The position numbers were made by a program, and so were the translations under genes. Below, in pieces: positions 1-11,700 of a DNA stretch of 64,000 bases. Every line of letters starts with the position of its first letter. The first letter of the stretch is position 1. The notes beneath the pieces are model-generated. The model worked only from the letters and a program-made list of their open reading frames with translations. It ran no database searches and was not told the origin of the DNA. The stretch comes from Prostheceraeus crozeri (taxonomy: Eukaryota > Platyhelminthes > Polycladida > Euryleptidae). The stretch spans positions 124,001 to 188,000 of the forward strand of contig CAJQUW010011521.1 of NCBI GenBank assembly GCA_907163375.1, in the 5' to 3' direction.

Positions 1-2082
1 GAGATTATGAACGAGAGAAGCTACTGACGCTGACATGAATTGGAATGAATCTAAACATTTTATTTCGAAGAAGACTGTCTTATTTTCTTTAGTTTTATCT
101 ACTGGTACTTTTGCTGTCATTGCCATGAATTTTTCTCTCGTTTGCGTTATTACATTAAACTGCCACGATTTCATCTGGCTCAACCCTCCTTTTATGAACA
201 TATGACCCTTAAAGTTATGAAAAATGACGGGTAGTACAAGACGTCTCAACCTAAGTGAAAAGTTACATTTGGAGCAGAGTGCGTTTCTAAATTTACTAGT
301 GATGTGATCATGATCACGCACTTTCTTAATTTTATCGTCATCAAACGTTTTATGACATTTAGGGCACGATGTGCAACTTTCAAATTTCTGTTTGTCTTCA
401 TCTGACATATGTAGTGACTTACGCTGCAATTGGGAATCATATGATTGTTGAAATTTAGCAGCTTTATCGAGAAATTCTAGAAATTTTGAAATACAATCTT
501 CACCTTGCCAAGTATGCATTTTGTTTTGTCTATTCCTAAAGTGGTCATGCCATACTTCATAGCAGGATATGGCTGCTGGCTTGTGGATGATATCATCAAT
601 GTAGCATTCTATGTCTGCGTAAATGACACGCAGGGGACTTAATGCGTCACCATTATCCCTATGTGAAAATATTTTATCTTTGGGCATGCGTTCCATTTGT
701 AATTTACCTCGCTTGCACCATTCATAGTGAGTTTCAAATTTATCTTTACTCCAAAAGGAGCGGATGCAGCGGTCGCATATAAAATGTTCACCTCTTTTAG
801 AGTGCCCTAAGTGTGTGTACAAGCGAGAGATTTTGGGAATACCACAGTAGTGCCATTCCTCGCTATCATCTTGTTTTACTAATAAGAGGTTGACTACACG
901 TTCATAACAAGTTGAACGTGAATTATAGCGGGCACCCTTCAACCCCTCCTCCCACACGTGAACGACAATTTTAATCTGATTATGTTTTTCGAACGTTTCT
1001 ACATCTTTGATTTTCATGTTGTTACTATCACAACCTTCAAAGTCTAGTTCATCCTCCCACTGTCTATAGCTATAGGTGCGATCTCGATGCGCGTTGATAT
1101 CATTATAGTGAAGGATGGTAGGACTGCATATTTGAAACACTGTGATTTACAATCGACATTGATGACAGCTTTCTTATTATACAACGTTTTTGGTAGTTTA
1201 AATGTGCCTCGAGCTGCATGACTTTCTAATAGGGAAATTTTGAATATGGCTGAGTCCACACCATCAAAAATGAGAGCGCTGTCGCGTTCATTGAATTTAT
1301 CTACATTTGATTTTAAACATTGAATGTGAAAATTTAGCCAAGACTCGCAGTCTACAACTTCGGTTGCGGAAGAGGAAGGAACATGAAACTGTATTCTCTC
1401 CGTCACTTGACCCGTTTGAAAATCTATTTTAATATATTTTAGTTTAAGGTAGATGAGCGCCTTCATTCTAAAATTGTCTAAATTGTTGAAGAGCGCTTCG
1501 ATAATGTTAGAATTTTGAAGGAGCCACTCAGGAAAATCTACTATTTGAGTATTGGACTCCATGCAGTAGTCGCGTACTAAATTATTATGTGAAACATTAA
1601 TGAGGGAGATGGTAGAGGTACCGTTGGTGTAGTGATCATTTGCATGCGTGTGTTGAAGTCTGCGCGAAGATCGCTGAAAGTGACTATCAAAAGAAAGAGG
1701 GCACAAATCGCAAGGAAAGGAGATGTCATCGTCAGAATCAACTTCACCTCCGGAGATTGATGCCGCTTTGCGTTGACACACACGTTGTTTGATGTGTCGA
1801 AGGAGACTGTGCTTCCTTGTAAACATATGTCCGCAGTCGGCACATTCCCACTCGTTGCCTTGTCGCGAGAGTCCTGAGCTGGAACTCACATCACCTGAAA
1901 GAGAAATCATTCTATCATCTCTGTTCAAGTCTCAGTGTATTGTTACAACCTACCTTCACTCAACAACTCTAAACTTTCCTCGAGAAGGGAGGGCGTTGGT
2001 GATGAAGTTGATGCCTGAAATTGAGGAAGATGCTATTAGCCACACGTTTGAGGGAGATGAGTGAAGAAATTTTCAACTTACC
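1..2082 (-). pseudogene. Protein-primed family B DNA polymerase (element A), 5' part, decayed and cut by window edge
   Basis: Reading leftward, the frame has an N-terminal C2H2-type finger (CADCGHMFTRKHSLLRH), the LVRDY domain shared with the small element B genes, the SQCFKYAVL block, a mid-protein finger, the YADIEC Exo I motif, and an endonuclease VII-like zinc region with VRDHDH. It is collinear with the intact copy at 17477-22458. Splice sites are visible: an acceptor gives an exon starting at 1894, another exon spans 1954-2014, and a donor GTAAGT follows 2082. Two lesions are seen. A one-base deletion near 1110 shifts the frame just after KYAVL. Around 190-200 a short in-frame loss removes the Exo II aspartate that follows HNFK. 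The rest of the gene lies left of the window. Orientation and order mirror element B, so this is a diverged relative rather than a recent copy. I call it a pseudogene because of the frameshift; a sequencing error there cannot be excluded. Confidence 0.85.
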
Positions 2083-2099
2083 ATTTCAACGAAATCAAG

Positions 2100-2345
2100 T
2101 TTAAGGTTGATACTTCAACAAGATAGAGACTTAACTCAAATAATACGTCTCAAATTTGGAATTCACGAGAGAGCAGTTCACTTGTACGCCTCAAATATAG
2201 AATTCGCTAGAGAACACTTCACTTATACGTCTCAAAGACAGTGTAAAATGACACGAATGTCACTTTGCATATATACTTTCATATTCATCATTCATTGGCT
2301 GTTCATTCTGATTGGTTGCTTGTTTATACTTAAGAATTAGAAAAC
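2100..2345. promoter_or_regulatory. Divergent promoter between polymerase A and the 171-codon ORF
   Basis: On the plus strand CTGATTGG (near 2309) is followed by TTTATAC (2323-2329), about 45 bp before the first ATG (2373). On the minus strand a TATATA stretch around 2269 faces the polymerase exons. Minus-strand leader sequence holds about two and a half copies of a ~42-bp repeat with the core TTTGAGACGTATAAGTGAA (2110-2250). The ATTGG plus TATA layout recurs upstream of element B genes. Confidence 0.5.
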
Positions 2346-2827
2346 ATTTCAAAGTCATTATTCACAGTCAACATGACAAGCCCTCCAAAAACATCGAACA
2401 CAAATTGAAGTTCTCTTCTCCATGCTCATCGCCAAAGGCGCTCGTTGCACCAAACGCTCCAACGAAGGGGAAGGTGGAGAAATTATACCGACTCGACAAC
2501 ATTAGAAAGTTGTCATTAGCAGCGGATGACGAAGAGGAGAGTGTATGTGAGAAGGAGTGTCCCGACCTAACAGGCATACGATGGAAGTATCTGCAGTATG
2601 ATACTGATGATGTGATGGAGATCACCAGCACCAAATTCCTCCATCAATTATGGGAATGGTACACCCCTAACTCCCAGCCACGAACTATGGCGGAGTGGGA
2701 GTACATCGACAAAGTGAGGCTCGCGGTAGAAGAACGATTGAAGCAAGTGAACTGTTTTTGTGATCTGTGTGAAGGCAGACTCTGGGACGGTATTGACGAT
2801 GAAGACCTTTTGAAATACATGCCATAA
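2312..2827 (+). CDS. Hypothetical 171-codon ORF, start uncertain
   Basis: The open frame ends in a cysteine-containing segment (CFCDLCEGRLWDGIDDEDLL). No family is recognised. The first ATG downstream of the TATA box (2373) opens a different frame that stops after 11 codons, so the real N-terminus is spliced, shifted or broken. An AATAAA signal at 2827-2832 overlaps the stop region, supporting a genuine transcript end. It is divergently transcribed from polymerase A, the same position as the 150-aa gene beside polymerase B, but the two proteins do not look alike. Confidence 0.45.
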   Translation: MVACLYLRIRKHFKVIIHSQHDKPSKNIEHKLKFSSPCSSPKALVAPNAPTKGKVEKLYRLDNIRKLSLAADDEEESVCEKECPDLTGIRWKYLQYDTDDVMEITSTKFLHQLWEWYTPNSQPRTMAEWEYIDKVRLAVEERLKQVNCFCDLCEGRLWDGIDDEDLLKYMP

Positions 2828-3054
2828 TAAATTTTTATTTCGTATTATCTTTGCTTTCATACTGACTTACTTGAATGGGGCTTCAGTGGATGATTCAACC
2901 ATGTATACTTTTTCATTTGGAAATAGTAGCACACTTAGTTTAACTTGCAAATCTTATAACATTTCATATGGGCGATAATGGTAGATGAAATAGTGTTAAA
3001 TAAAACTAAGATAGCTTACATGATTCTGGGATAGCAATCGACTGCGATCCATGT

Positions 3055-4350
3055 GTAAAGAGCTTGTTAGACTATGGAAGAGAGAAGTGTGTTATGTTGC
3101 GTGTGGCGCGTGAGTGTCCTCCCATTTCATTCCATTCATCAATTCGTCTCATTGATAGAGACAGGTAGAACTCATGGTTCTCATAACGTATGCAATGGAT
3201 AGCTTATAAGGCAACCTTCGACAGTTGGCTAAATGTCGCCCTGGCGCGAATGCATACTACGTTGAGACAGAGGCAATCACTTGCAAACATGACGCAGAGA
3301 GGTTCAACAAGATTGACCATTGCCGAATGTCCCTTGCGGTATACATAGCTACGGGTTTCACCGCCGCCCTTTACAGGAACGCCCGTCGAAAGGAAGTATT
3401 ACACCGAACTTCATTTGCAACATTCAAGTTGACTGATAGCAGATTCAACTTAATGATAGTATTCGCCAGGCATGAAAACCTGTAGAGTTGGTAAGAGGTT
3501 GACAGACTTTGAGCAGCTTGACAGCAAGCCGTAGAGAGCTTGATTCACCAGCGTTTTGCAATGGAGATGTTTAGAGGCCACCCATGACAAGATAGCTAAG
3601 ACTCAACCGATTGGCGTTCAAAGTGCTACGTTGAGAACTGTGTCAAATGCCCAACATGAGACATGAGTTGTCCCAGCGGTTTCGGTCTAAAATATGACAC
3701 ACTCCCTTGCCACACTTATCACTACGGCATCGTCCGCCGTCCCGAAGGAACACCCTGTCAGTGGAATATTACAGCAAAACTCTCCGTGTCTTGCTCTCTT
3801 TCAGTGAAAAGCCGCTTATACCATGAGAAGACTGGCTCAGACATCATTAAAAATGCTTTCATTGACTTCAGCAGGGTCGAAAACCCCAGAAAACCTCCAA
3901 AACTAGTGAATTTAAATTTTTCAACTTTTTAGCACTACTTATGAAATTTTATAAGTAGTTTATCACTTAGGGCAGGTCAATAGCGACCGAACCTTTTTTG
4001 AATCAAGTCAAACGGACTTGTAGAAGCAAAGTTACAAGCCTTTAAAGTTTTGGAGTCTTTTATGGCCTGGAGACGAAGGCCATCTCCTGGCTAACCTCTA
4101 AGTCTGACGCCTTAGCTGATATCAGCAATGAAATTTTCTAAGTCGGTTTCTTACAGAAACTCGGGATTTGGAATGTCCGAAGCTATCATCGGAGCTCAGA
4201 GAGACGACTTACCTCTGACAATCGCTCTCGTCTTAATGACAAGTCTCTCTCGGTTCCCAGCTTATATAGTGTGTGGCGATCAGCTGATGACGTAATATCC
4301 ATCATCCAAACACTTAAAACGCTTCTATCGCCGATTCTAGAGGTCCGATT
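3055..4350 (-). promoter_or_regulatory. Promoter/leader module, element A copy
   Basis: This segment is the reverse complement of 14310-15428. Reading leftward it has a CRE-like TACGTCA and CAGCTGATCG, a TATATAAG box (plus-strand 4261-4268), a short first exon ending at 4213 with a GTAAGT donor, then a conserved structured block at about 3625-3765. Short ORFs inside are not conserved between copies, so I treat it as non-coding. It points toward polymerase A, as the element B copy points toward polymerase B. Confidence 0.6.
3625..3765 (-). ncRNA. Conserved structured leader segment, copy 1
   Basis: It begins with a UUCG-capped hairpin (GTTCCTTCGGGAC), then a stem ACGGC/GCCGT with a variable loop, then TAGACCGAAACC and CTCATGTTGGGC. 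The same ordered blocks recur at 14880-15020 and 17140-17280 while the sequence between differs. No known RNA family is recognised. Confidence 0.4.
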
Positions 4351-4359
4351 GAGCTGGAA

Positions 4360-5040
4360 ATACACCATTTCCATGTAGAATTTGACGCTGAATCCGAATC
4401 TGGCCTCCGTTTTCCCATCTGATGCTTTGTTTTGGCTCTACAGCCCACAGCCATCGCGAAAATTCTGTCGTTTTTTCGAAAAAATTTTGTGATGAAAAAT
4501 TTTTTCTCTCCGATTGACTGGAAACTCACCATGTTGATAGAGAATTTCATGCTGATTCCAAATCTGAAATCCGTTTTCCCATCCGATGCTTCGTTTTGAC
4601 GCTAGAGACCAAAACGTCCAAAATTCTAACTCTGTCGTTTTTCGCCAATGTCCCAAAATCTTAAATGGTGTCTCACATCTAAACGAAGACCGATATCAAC
4701 AAGTCGTTTCTTTCAGTGAATTTGTCTCACTCTTAGCTTTCAAACGAGCTATGGCACGACAAAATCCGTCCACTGGAAGCCAAGATCGAAGCTAGCTCTC
4801 CCGAGGGGGGGGGCGTCAGCGAAACTTTTTCTCTCCGATTGCGTTCAAATTCACCATACCGATGCAGAATTTCACGCTGAATCCGAAACTGGCCTCCGTT
4901 TTCCCATCCGATGGTTCGTTTTGGCGCTACAGCCCAAAACGACCAAAATTCTAAGTTTCCTAAGTTGTTAAAGTCTATGAGTCTACAATCTAAATTTAGA
5001 TACAAATCAATAGATAAAGTAGCTAATAGTTTCAAGTTTA
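4360..5040. repeat. Degenerate internal repeats at the outer side of element A
   Basis: Three imperfect copies of a ~65-bp block starting near 4379, 4542 and 4867 share GAATCCGAATCTGGCCTCCG-type sequence, CCGTTTTCCCATC and a following CTCTACAGCCCA or variant. Related degenerate sequence sits at the inner edge of the right array of element B (29050-29130) and near 14150-14300. A G-run is at 4805-4813. No array or inverted terminus matching element B's ends was found here, so this end of element A appears lost or different. Confidence 0.5.
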
Positions 5041-6849
5041 CGTGTGCTTTTTAGTGTCTCCAAGCGTACCGACTGCTAAGTCAGATCATGGAATTCCTCG
5101 AAAGGAAAAGTGACCTTGTAGCCTGATCAACAAGGTTTTGATCGAGTAGAAAACATGATTGCTTCGGTTGACGAGCGACGTACGGTATAGACTCGTATTG
5201 ACAGTTATTTCCATCATTCATAATTTATTATGTATGCTGCTTATATTATATACAGTACTGATTATTTTGTAGTAGTTACATATTGCATCTTGAGTTCACA
5301 TTATCATTTAATATGACATTGATACAATGCAGTATTGCTGGTAATTACCCCAATAAAATTTGTTTTCTAAATATATGTATTAGTTTTAATTATTTAATAT
5401 GATTGTTTTGACTTTACATGCTTACTTTAAAGCCAATATTGCATCAAATTTTAGAAAACCTCCTTATAGTGAACTCTCCTCATAGGGAAGTTTTTATCTG
5501 TTTCGTTGAAATTCACAATGTAGAGGTTCGACTGTATAACAGCTGATGAGATAAAATAAGCTATCCAACTTAGGTAAAGGCGTCCTACTTAATGGTCATT
5601 TAAGTTGAAAAGTGCTGACCAAGGACTGAAAAGTAATGCTGAAGGGCAATGGTAATATCAACTTTTCAGCACATGTATAGAAACAGTTTTACTTTTGCTG
5701 TTTTTATTTAAATAATCACATCGAATCAAAAAGCACCATGCATTCTCAGGCTAGGCCTGAAAGAATTTCTACGTAATTTCGGGTCAGTATTTCTGCCCTA
5801 AAACTCTCATAAATCACCAAATTGTCAAAACTCGCTCCTGGTCACTGTCATGTCATGACTTAATTGAGAATATTCGGGTTATTATATAACGCGAATAATT
5901 ATTTAATCCTTATGCCTAACAGTCCTCGGTCAATGAGTTCAGGTGACCTGAAATTTATCATCACATATGATGTAATTATTTTATATCTCTCATTTCTGCG
6001 CTGTTTCAGTTTTCAATCGAGTAACTCGTGTAGCTCAGTGTGTCTCGATATCAAGTGTGCTGTAGTAGAATCTGTTTTTTATGCTATTCGTATATACTCA
6101 AAACAAAACTAATCATATTCAAATAGCGACTTCCACTTTGATTAGTGTGCGAGTAATTTGATTTGTGATATGTCATTTCAAAAGCTGCCAATTGCTTAAT
6201 ACACACGTTTATGCGATAAAATTTAATCGACTGGGTTCCCACTCGACTACTGTTACATTGATTTTCGTTGCAATATGTGACCGCCATCTAACCACTTCCT
6301 GTTCATGTTGATGAATCCCTAATGTACGCAACAAAATGTGTCCGCCTTGGTCTGTGTTACATCATTCATCGACGACAGCAACGGCTGATGTAGTTTGTTT
6401 ATTGATGTGCAGTTGGACAAGAAGGACAAGCTGTCCCAGAATATGTTTATATTACGAGCAGGAATCGTCCAACAGACAGCACTCGAGGAAGGAGTCTTGA
6501 ACTTGAACTGAAAGGAATTGTTATAGTAGTTGCATACTTTTACTAACTTTGGTCGACCACAAAATCCATTTTAATGCAGCAGCTGTCTTCTCTCATAAAG
6601 AGAACACTTTGCTCAAGGAAAATTTCAACCTATTGCAAGTTAGGAGAGCCGGTATATAATGTATATTACACCTAAGGACAGTGAGAGTATGCCTTTCGTT
6701 GATATTTTGAAGTGTATATTCACATTTGGTTAGCTAATAGTTATCATAACTGCTTCTCAGAGCGAGGTGTGTGTTGAATTGTGCTGTTGTAGTTAAATAT
6801 ATAAAGCACAATAGTAAAACCTATTGTGCTTTCGAGGGTAAATAAAGTC

Positions 6850-6880
<31 letters not shown>

Positions 6881-8564
6881 TTTAGGGAATTCTCTGCTTT
6901 GGCCCACACAGAGTCTGGCGCACGTCAGCAACCAATTACATCAGACAAGAATTTGTCTGACGAATTTCTTGAGTAGGCGGCAGGGGGATCGAGCATAGAC
7001 GAAAAGGTTACCAATTTTCTTGTATGCCACCGTGTAGTGTGGTCAGAGATGCTGGGAACTGACCGTCTGGCTGGGTATTAGTGGGTAAAAACAGGGAACC
7101 AGTTATGTAACACCATACAATTAGTCTAGGTAGATAACATGTAGACCAAAAGGTTACCGATTGAAACCAATTCCAAAAATTCCCCATGCTTCCCACAATA
7201 TTGAATGACCCCTGACAGACGTTTCGGTTGGTGGGTTGATCTCGACAGGCGTTTTCGAATGACCTGAATGTATACTGTAGATTTATTTACATGTTATTAT
7301 TATTGAATATTCATGAATTTTTTATCTTTGATTAATAACAATACTGTTCTTCTGAATTCTATTTGTCTATCTCTTTCTCATTTTATCCATTTCGTTACTG
7401 TGGAGGCAGTTGAGCTGAGGTGACAACTGCTGTTGATCAGACTTTGGTGTTATGGAAAGTGCAGATGGCATCAAGTGGACGATTCCTCTGCCAGTTAGTG
7501 TATCTGAGTCCGTAAATTTCACATGATGTCATTATCTGTTTATCTACGCACTTCACAGAAGAAATTCACCTTCCATATGGGAGACAAATTCCAATGAAAT
7601 GTAATTGGCAAAGTGGACGTTGTCAAAATGCATGAATAGTTGCGAGTCTGCAAAGTAAATTTCAATAGACCACTCGCTGCTAGGCAATTGCTGGTGCTTG
7701 AGATCCAGCTGTTCCCTCATCTCGTGGTTCAAGTGATACACGTCTCAGAAATTCACCTGAATTCGTGTTACATGGATACTTCTTGGTCAGTAACAGAAGT
7801 GGCGGCGAGCTTCCCACTGTAACAGCACTTCAGTTTTGCGAGATGTCCAGCTGTCCATGTTAACAAGCTCATTACTCGGAGTGCATCACTGCAGTGTTCC
7901 TACTCACGTCCCAAAAATGCCCGAATACCAAAGCGTTCCTCCCGAATGCTCCAATGCGTTCATTTTTGTCTTCTGAAAATTGCCCAAATGCCCGAAAATA
8001 ATCTCAAATATTTTGAAGGATTTGATCTTTGAGGGTACTTCTATCGCAGAATTATCTCATTTATCCTTTCCCGCATTTTATGTATTAAATTTATAGCCTT
8101 CATATATATTTGCGTAGATTTGCATCCTGTGTTGTCGTGTTTTGTTTATCGCTGGAATAACGTAAGCCATAGTTACTATGCGAGAATGAGATTATATCGA
8201 TTTTACCGCTGCTTGTCGTGAATCTTGAAAGGTTGGTGCTTTTGAGACAGACATAAAGCGCAAATAAATTTGACCTATTGTTCACTCAAAAATTTTAACG
8301 ACCACCATCAACTATTATTGCTGATAAGGCTAAATCGACTTGATGATCCTTCGAGGTTCATTCAGAATATACGTTCACCATGGATGCTATCGTATACAGG
8401 TCCAAGAAATCAAAAGAAGCGGAGAGTTTTGTCTAACCTAAGAGACGCTGCGGTTGAAGGTTACACAATCCTAATAATTTGCATTTTATATGACAGCAGA
8501 AGTTATTACTGTTTATGTCACATTAATGGTAGGAAACTCATTTAGAATTTTTATCGATAACATG
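5041..8564. other. Non-coding stretch with a Tigger-like terminus and a microsatellite
   Basis: No supported gene. At 5440-5537 the text resembles the 3' end of a pogo/Tigger DNA transposon: CCTTATAGTGAACTCTCCTC and then GTAGAGGTTCGACTGTA, the kind of inverted repeat end seen in that group. I found no matching left end. A (TTA)n microsatellite lies at 6851-6882. Short ORFs under 92 codons show no recognisable motif. Confidence 0.4.
6851..6882. repeat. (TTA)n microsatellite
   Basis: About ten ATT/TTA triplets in a row. Confidence 0.9.
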
Positions 8565-8750
8565 AGTAGTAAGCACATGGCAAAATCAAGTGCAAATTGT
8601 GAAATGCTGAGTCATCAGGCTGAACGCAAGTGCAAATTGTGAAAGGCTGAGTCATCAGGCGGCCGCAAGTGCAAAATGTGAAATGATGTGAAATGCAGTG
8701 TGAGGGACATGGCCAAGGATGTGTTGGGAGGAATGGGTCCGTGAGGAGAA
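8565..8750 (+). repeat. Left terminal inverted repeat, unique part
   Basis: Matches the reverse complement of 31263-31466. It contains two to three direct subrepeats of ~46 bp with the core GCAAGTGCAAATTGTGAAAG and GCTGAGTCATCAGGC. The GAGTCAT core is AP-1-like. Confidence 0.8.
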
Positions 8751-11700
8751 AACCCCCCCCCCCCAACGACTCAACTGACCAAATTGGTCGAAAAGACCAA
8801 AGTTGTTCAGAATCATGTGAAACAAACTTCTATCAAGGTTTCAGGTTGAAATTCGTCCAAAAAATTTTTTCGAAAATTTTCACTACGGTGGTCTCGACAC
8901 TTAGGATTTTTTCGTGAAAAAAAAAATTTTTCAAAATGTTGGAATGGAGCTCCGAGACCCATCCCATCGTGTTTGTCGTCAAAAGTTGGGTCGGTGAAGT
9001 TTCAGTGAAAAAACCGCCCCCCCCCCCCCAACGACTCAACTGACCAAATTGGTCGAAAAGACCAAAGTTGTTCAGAATCATGTGAAACAAACTTCTATCA
9101 AGGTTTCAGGTTGAAATTCGTCCAAAAAATTTTTTCGAAAATTTTCACTACGGTGGTCTCGACACTTAGGATTTTTTCGTGAAAAAAAAAAATTTTTCAA
9201 AATGTTGGAATGGAGCTCCGAGACCCATCCCATCGTGTTTGTCGTCAAAAGTTGGGTCGGTGAAGTTTCGGTGAAAAAACCGCCCCCCCCCCCCCCCAAC
9301 GACTCAACTGACCAAATTGGTCGAAAAGACCAAAGTTGTTCAGAATCATGTGAAACAAACTTCTATCAAGGTTTCAGGTTGAAATTCGTCCAAAAAATTT
9401 TTTCGAAAATTTTCACTACGGTGGTCTCGACACTTAGGATTTTTTCGTGAAAAAAAAAATTTTTTTTCAAAATGTTGGAATGGAGCTCCGAGACCCATCC
9501 CATCGTGTTTGTCGTCAAAAGTTGGGTCGGTGAAGTGTCGGTGAAAAAACCGCCCCCCCCCCCCAACGACTCAACTGACCAAATTGGTCGAAAAGACCAA
9601 AGTTGTTCAGAATCATGTGAAACAAACTTCTATCAAGGTTTCAGGTTGAAATTCGTCCAAAAAATTTTTTCGAAAATTTTCACTACGGTGGTCTCGACAC
9701 TTAGGATTTTTTCGTGAAAAAAAAAATTTTCAAAATGTTGGAATGGAGCTCCGAGACCCATCCCATCGTGTTTGTCGTCAAAAGTTGGGTCGGTGAAGTT
9801 TCGGTGAAAAAACCGCCCCCCCCCCCCAACGACTCAACTGACCAAATTGGTCGAAAAGACCAAAGTTGTTCAGAATCATGTGAAACAAACTTCTATCAAG
9901 GTTTCAGGTTGAAATTCGTCCAAAAAATTTTTTCGAAAATTTTCACTACGGTGGTCTCGACACTTAGGATTTTTTCGTGAAAAAAAAATTTTTTTTCAAA
10001 ATGTTGGAATGGAGCTCCGAGACCCATCCCATCGTGTTTGTCGTCAAAAGTTGGGTCGGTGAAGTGTCGGTGAAAAAACCGCCCCCCCCCCCAACGACTC
10101 AACTGACCAAATTGGTCGAAAAGACCAAAGTTGTTCAGAATCATGTGAAACAAACTTCTATCAAGGTTTCAGGTTGAAATTCGTCCAAAAAATTTTTTCG
10201 AAAATTTTCACTACGGTGGTCTCGACACTTAGGATTTTTTCGTGAAAAAAAAAAATTTTTCAAAATGTTGGAATGGAGCTCCGAGACCCATCCCATCGTG
10301 TTTGTCGTCAAAAGTTGGGTCGGTGAAGTGTCGGTGAAAAAACCGCCCCCCCCCCCCAACGACTCAACTGACCAAATTGGTCGAAAAGACCAAAGTTGTT
10401 CAGAATCATGTGAAACAAACTTCTATCAAGGTTTCAGGTTGAAATTCGTCCAAAAAATTTTTTCGAAAATTTTCACTACGGTGGTCTCGACACTTAGGAT
10501 TTTTTCGTGAAAAAAAAAATTTTTTTTCAAAATGTTGGAATGGAGCTCCGAGACCCATCCCATCGTGTTTGTCGTCAAAAGTTGGGTCGGTGAAGTGTCG
10601 GTGAAAAAACCGCCCCCCCCCCCCAACGACTCAACTGACCAAATTGGTCGAAAAGACCAAAGTTGTTCAGAATCATGTGAAACAAACTTCTATCAAGGTT
10701 TCAGGTTGAAATTCGTCCAAAAAATTTTTTCGAAAATTTTCACTACGGTGGTCTCGACACTTAGGATTTTTTCGTGAAAAAAAAAAATTTTTTCAAAATG
10801 TTGGAATGGAGCTCCGAGACCCATCCCATCGTGTTTGTCGTCAAAAGTTGGGTCGGTGAAGTTTCGGTGAAAAAACCGCCCCCCCCCCCAACGACTCAAC
10901 TGACCAAATTGGTCGAAAAGACCAAAGTTGTTCAGAATCATGTGAAACAAACTTCTATCAAGGTTTCAGGTTGAAATTCGTCCAAAAAATTTTTTCGAAA
11001 ATTTTCACTACGGTGGTCTCGACACTTAGGATTTTTTCGTGAAAAAAAAAATTTTTTTCAAAATGTTGGAATGGAGCTCCGAGACCCATCCCATCGTGTT
11101 TGTCGTCAAAAGTTGGGTCGGTGAAGTTTCGGTGAAAAAACCGCCCCCCCCCCCAACGACTCAACTGACCAAATTGGTCGAAAAGACCAAAGTTGTTCAG
11201 AATCATGTGAAACAAACTTCTATCAAGGTTTCAGGTTGAAATTCGTCCAAAAAATTTTTTCGAAAATTTTCACTACGGTGGTCTCGACACTTAGGATTTT
11301 TTCGTGAAAAAAAAAAATTTTCAAAATGTTGGAATGGAGCTCCGAGACCCATCCCATCGTGTTTGTCGTCAAAAGTTGGGTCGGTGAAGTTTCGGTGAAA
11401 AAACCGCCCCCCCCCCCAACGACTCAACTGACCAAATTGGTCGAAAAGACCAAAGTTGTTCAGAATCATGTGAAACAAACTTCTATCAAGGTTTCAGGTT
11501 GAAATTCGTCCAAAAAATTTTTTCGAAAATTTTCACTACGGTGGTCTCGACACTTAGGATTTTTTCGTGAAAAAAAAAAATTTTTCAAAATGTTGGAATG
11601 GAGCTCCGAGACCCATCCCATCGTGTTTGTCGTCAAAAGTTGGGTCGGTGAAGTTTCGGTGAAAAAACCGCCCCCCCCCCCAACGACTCAACTGACCAAA

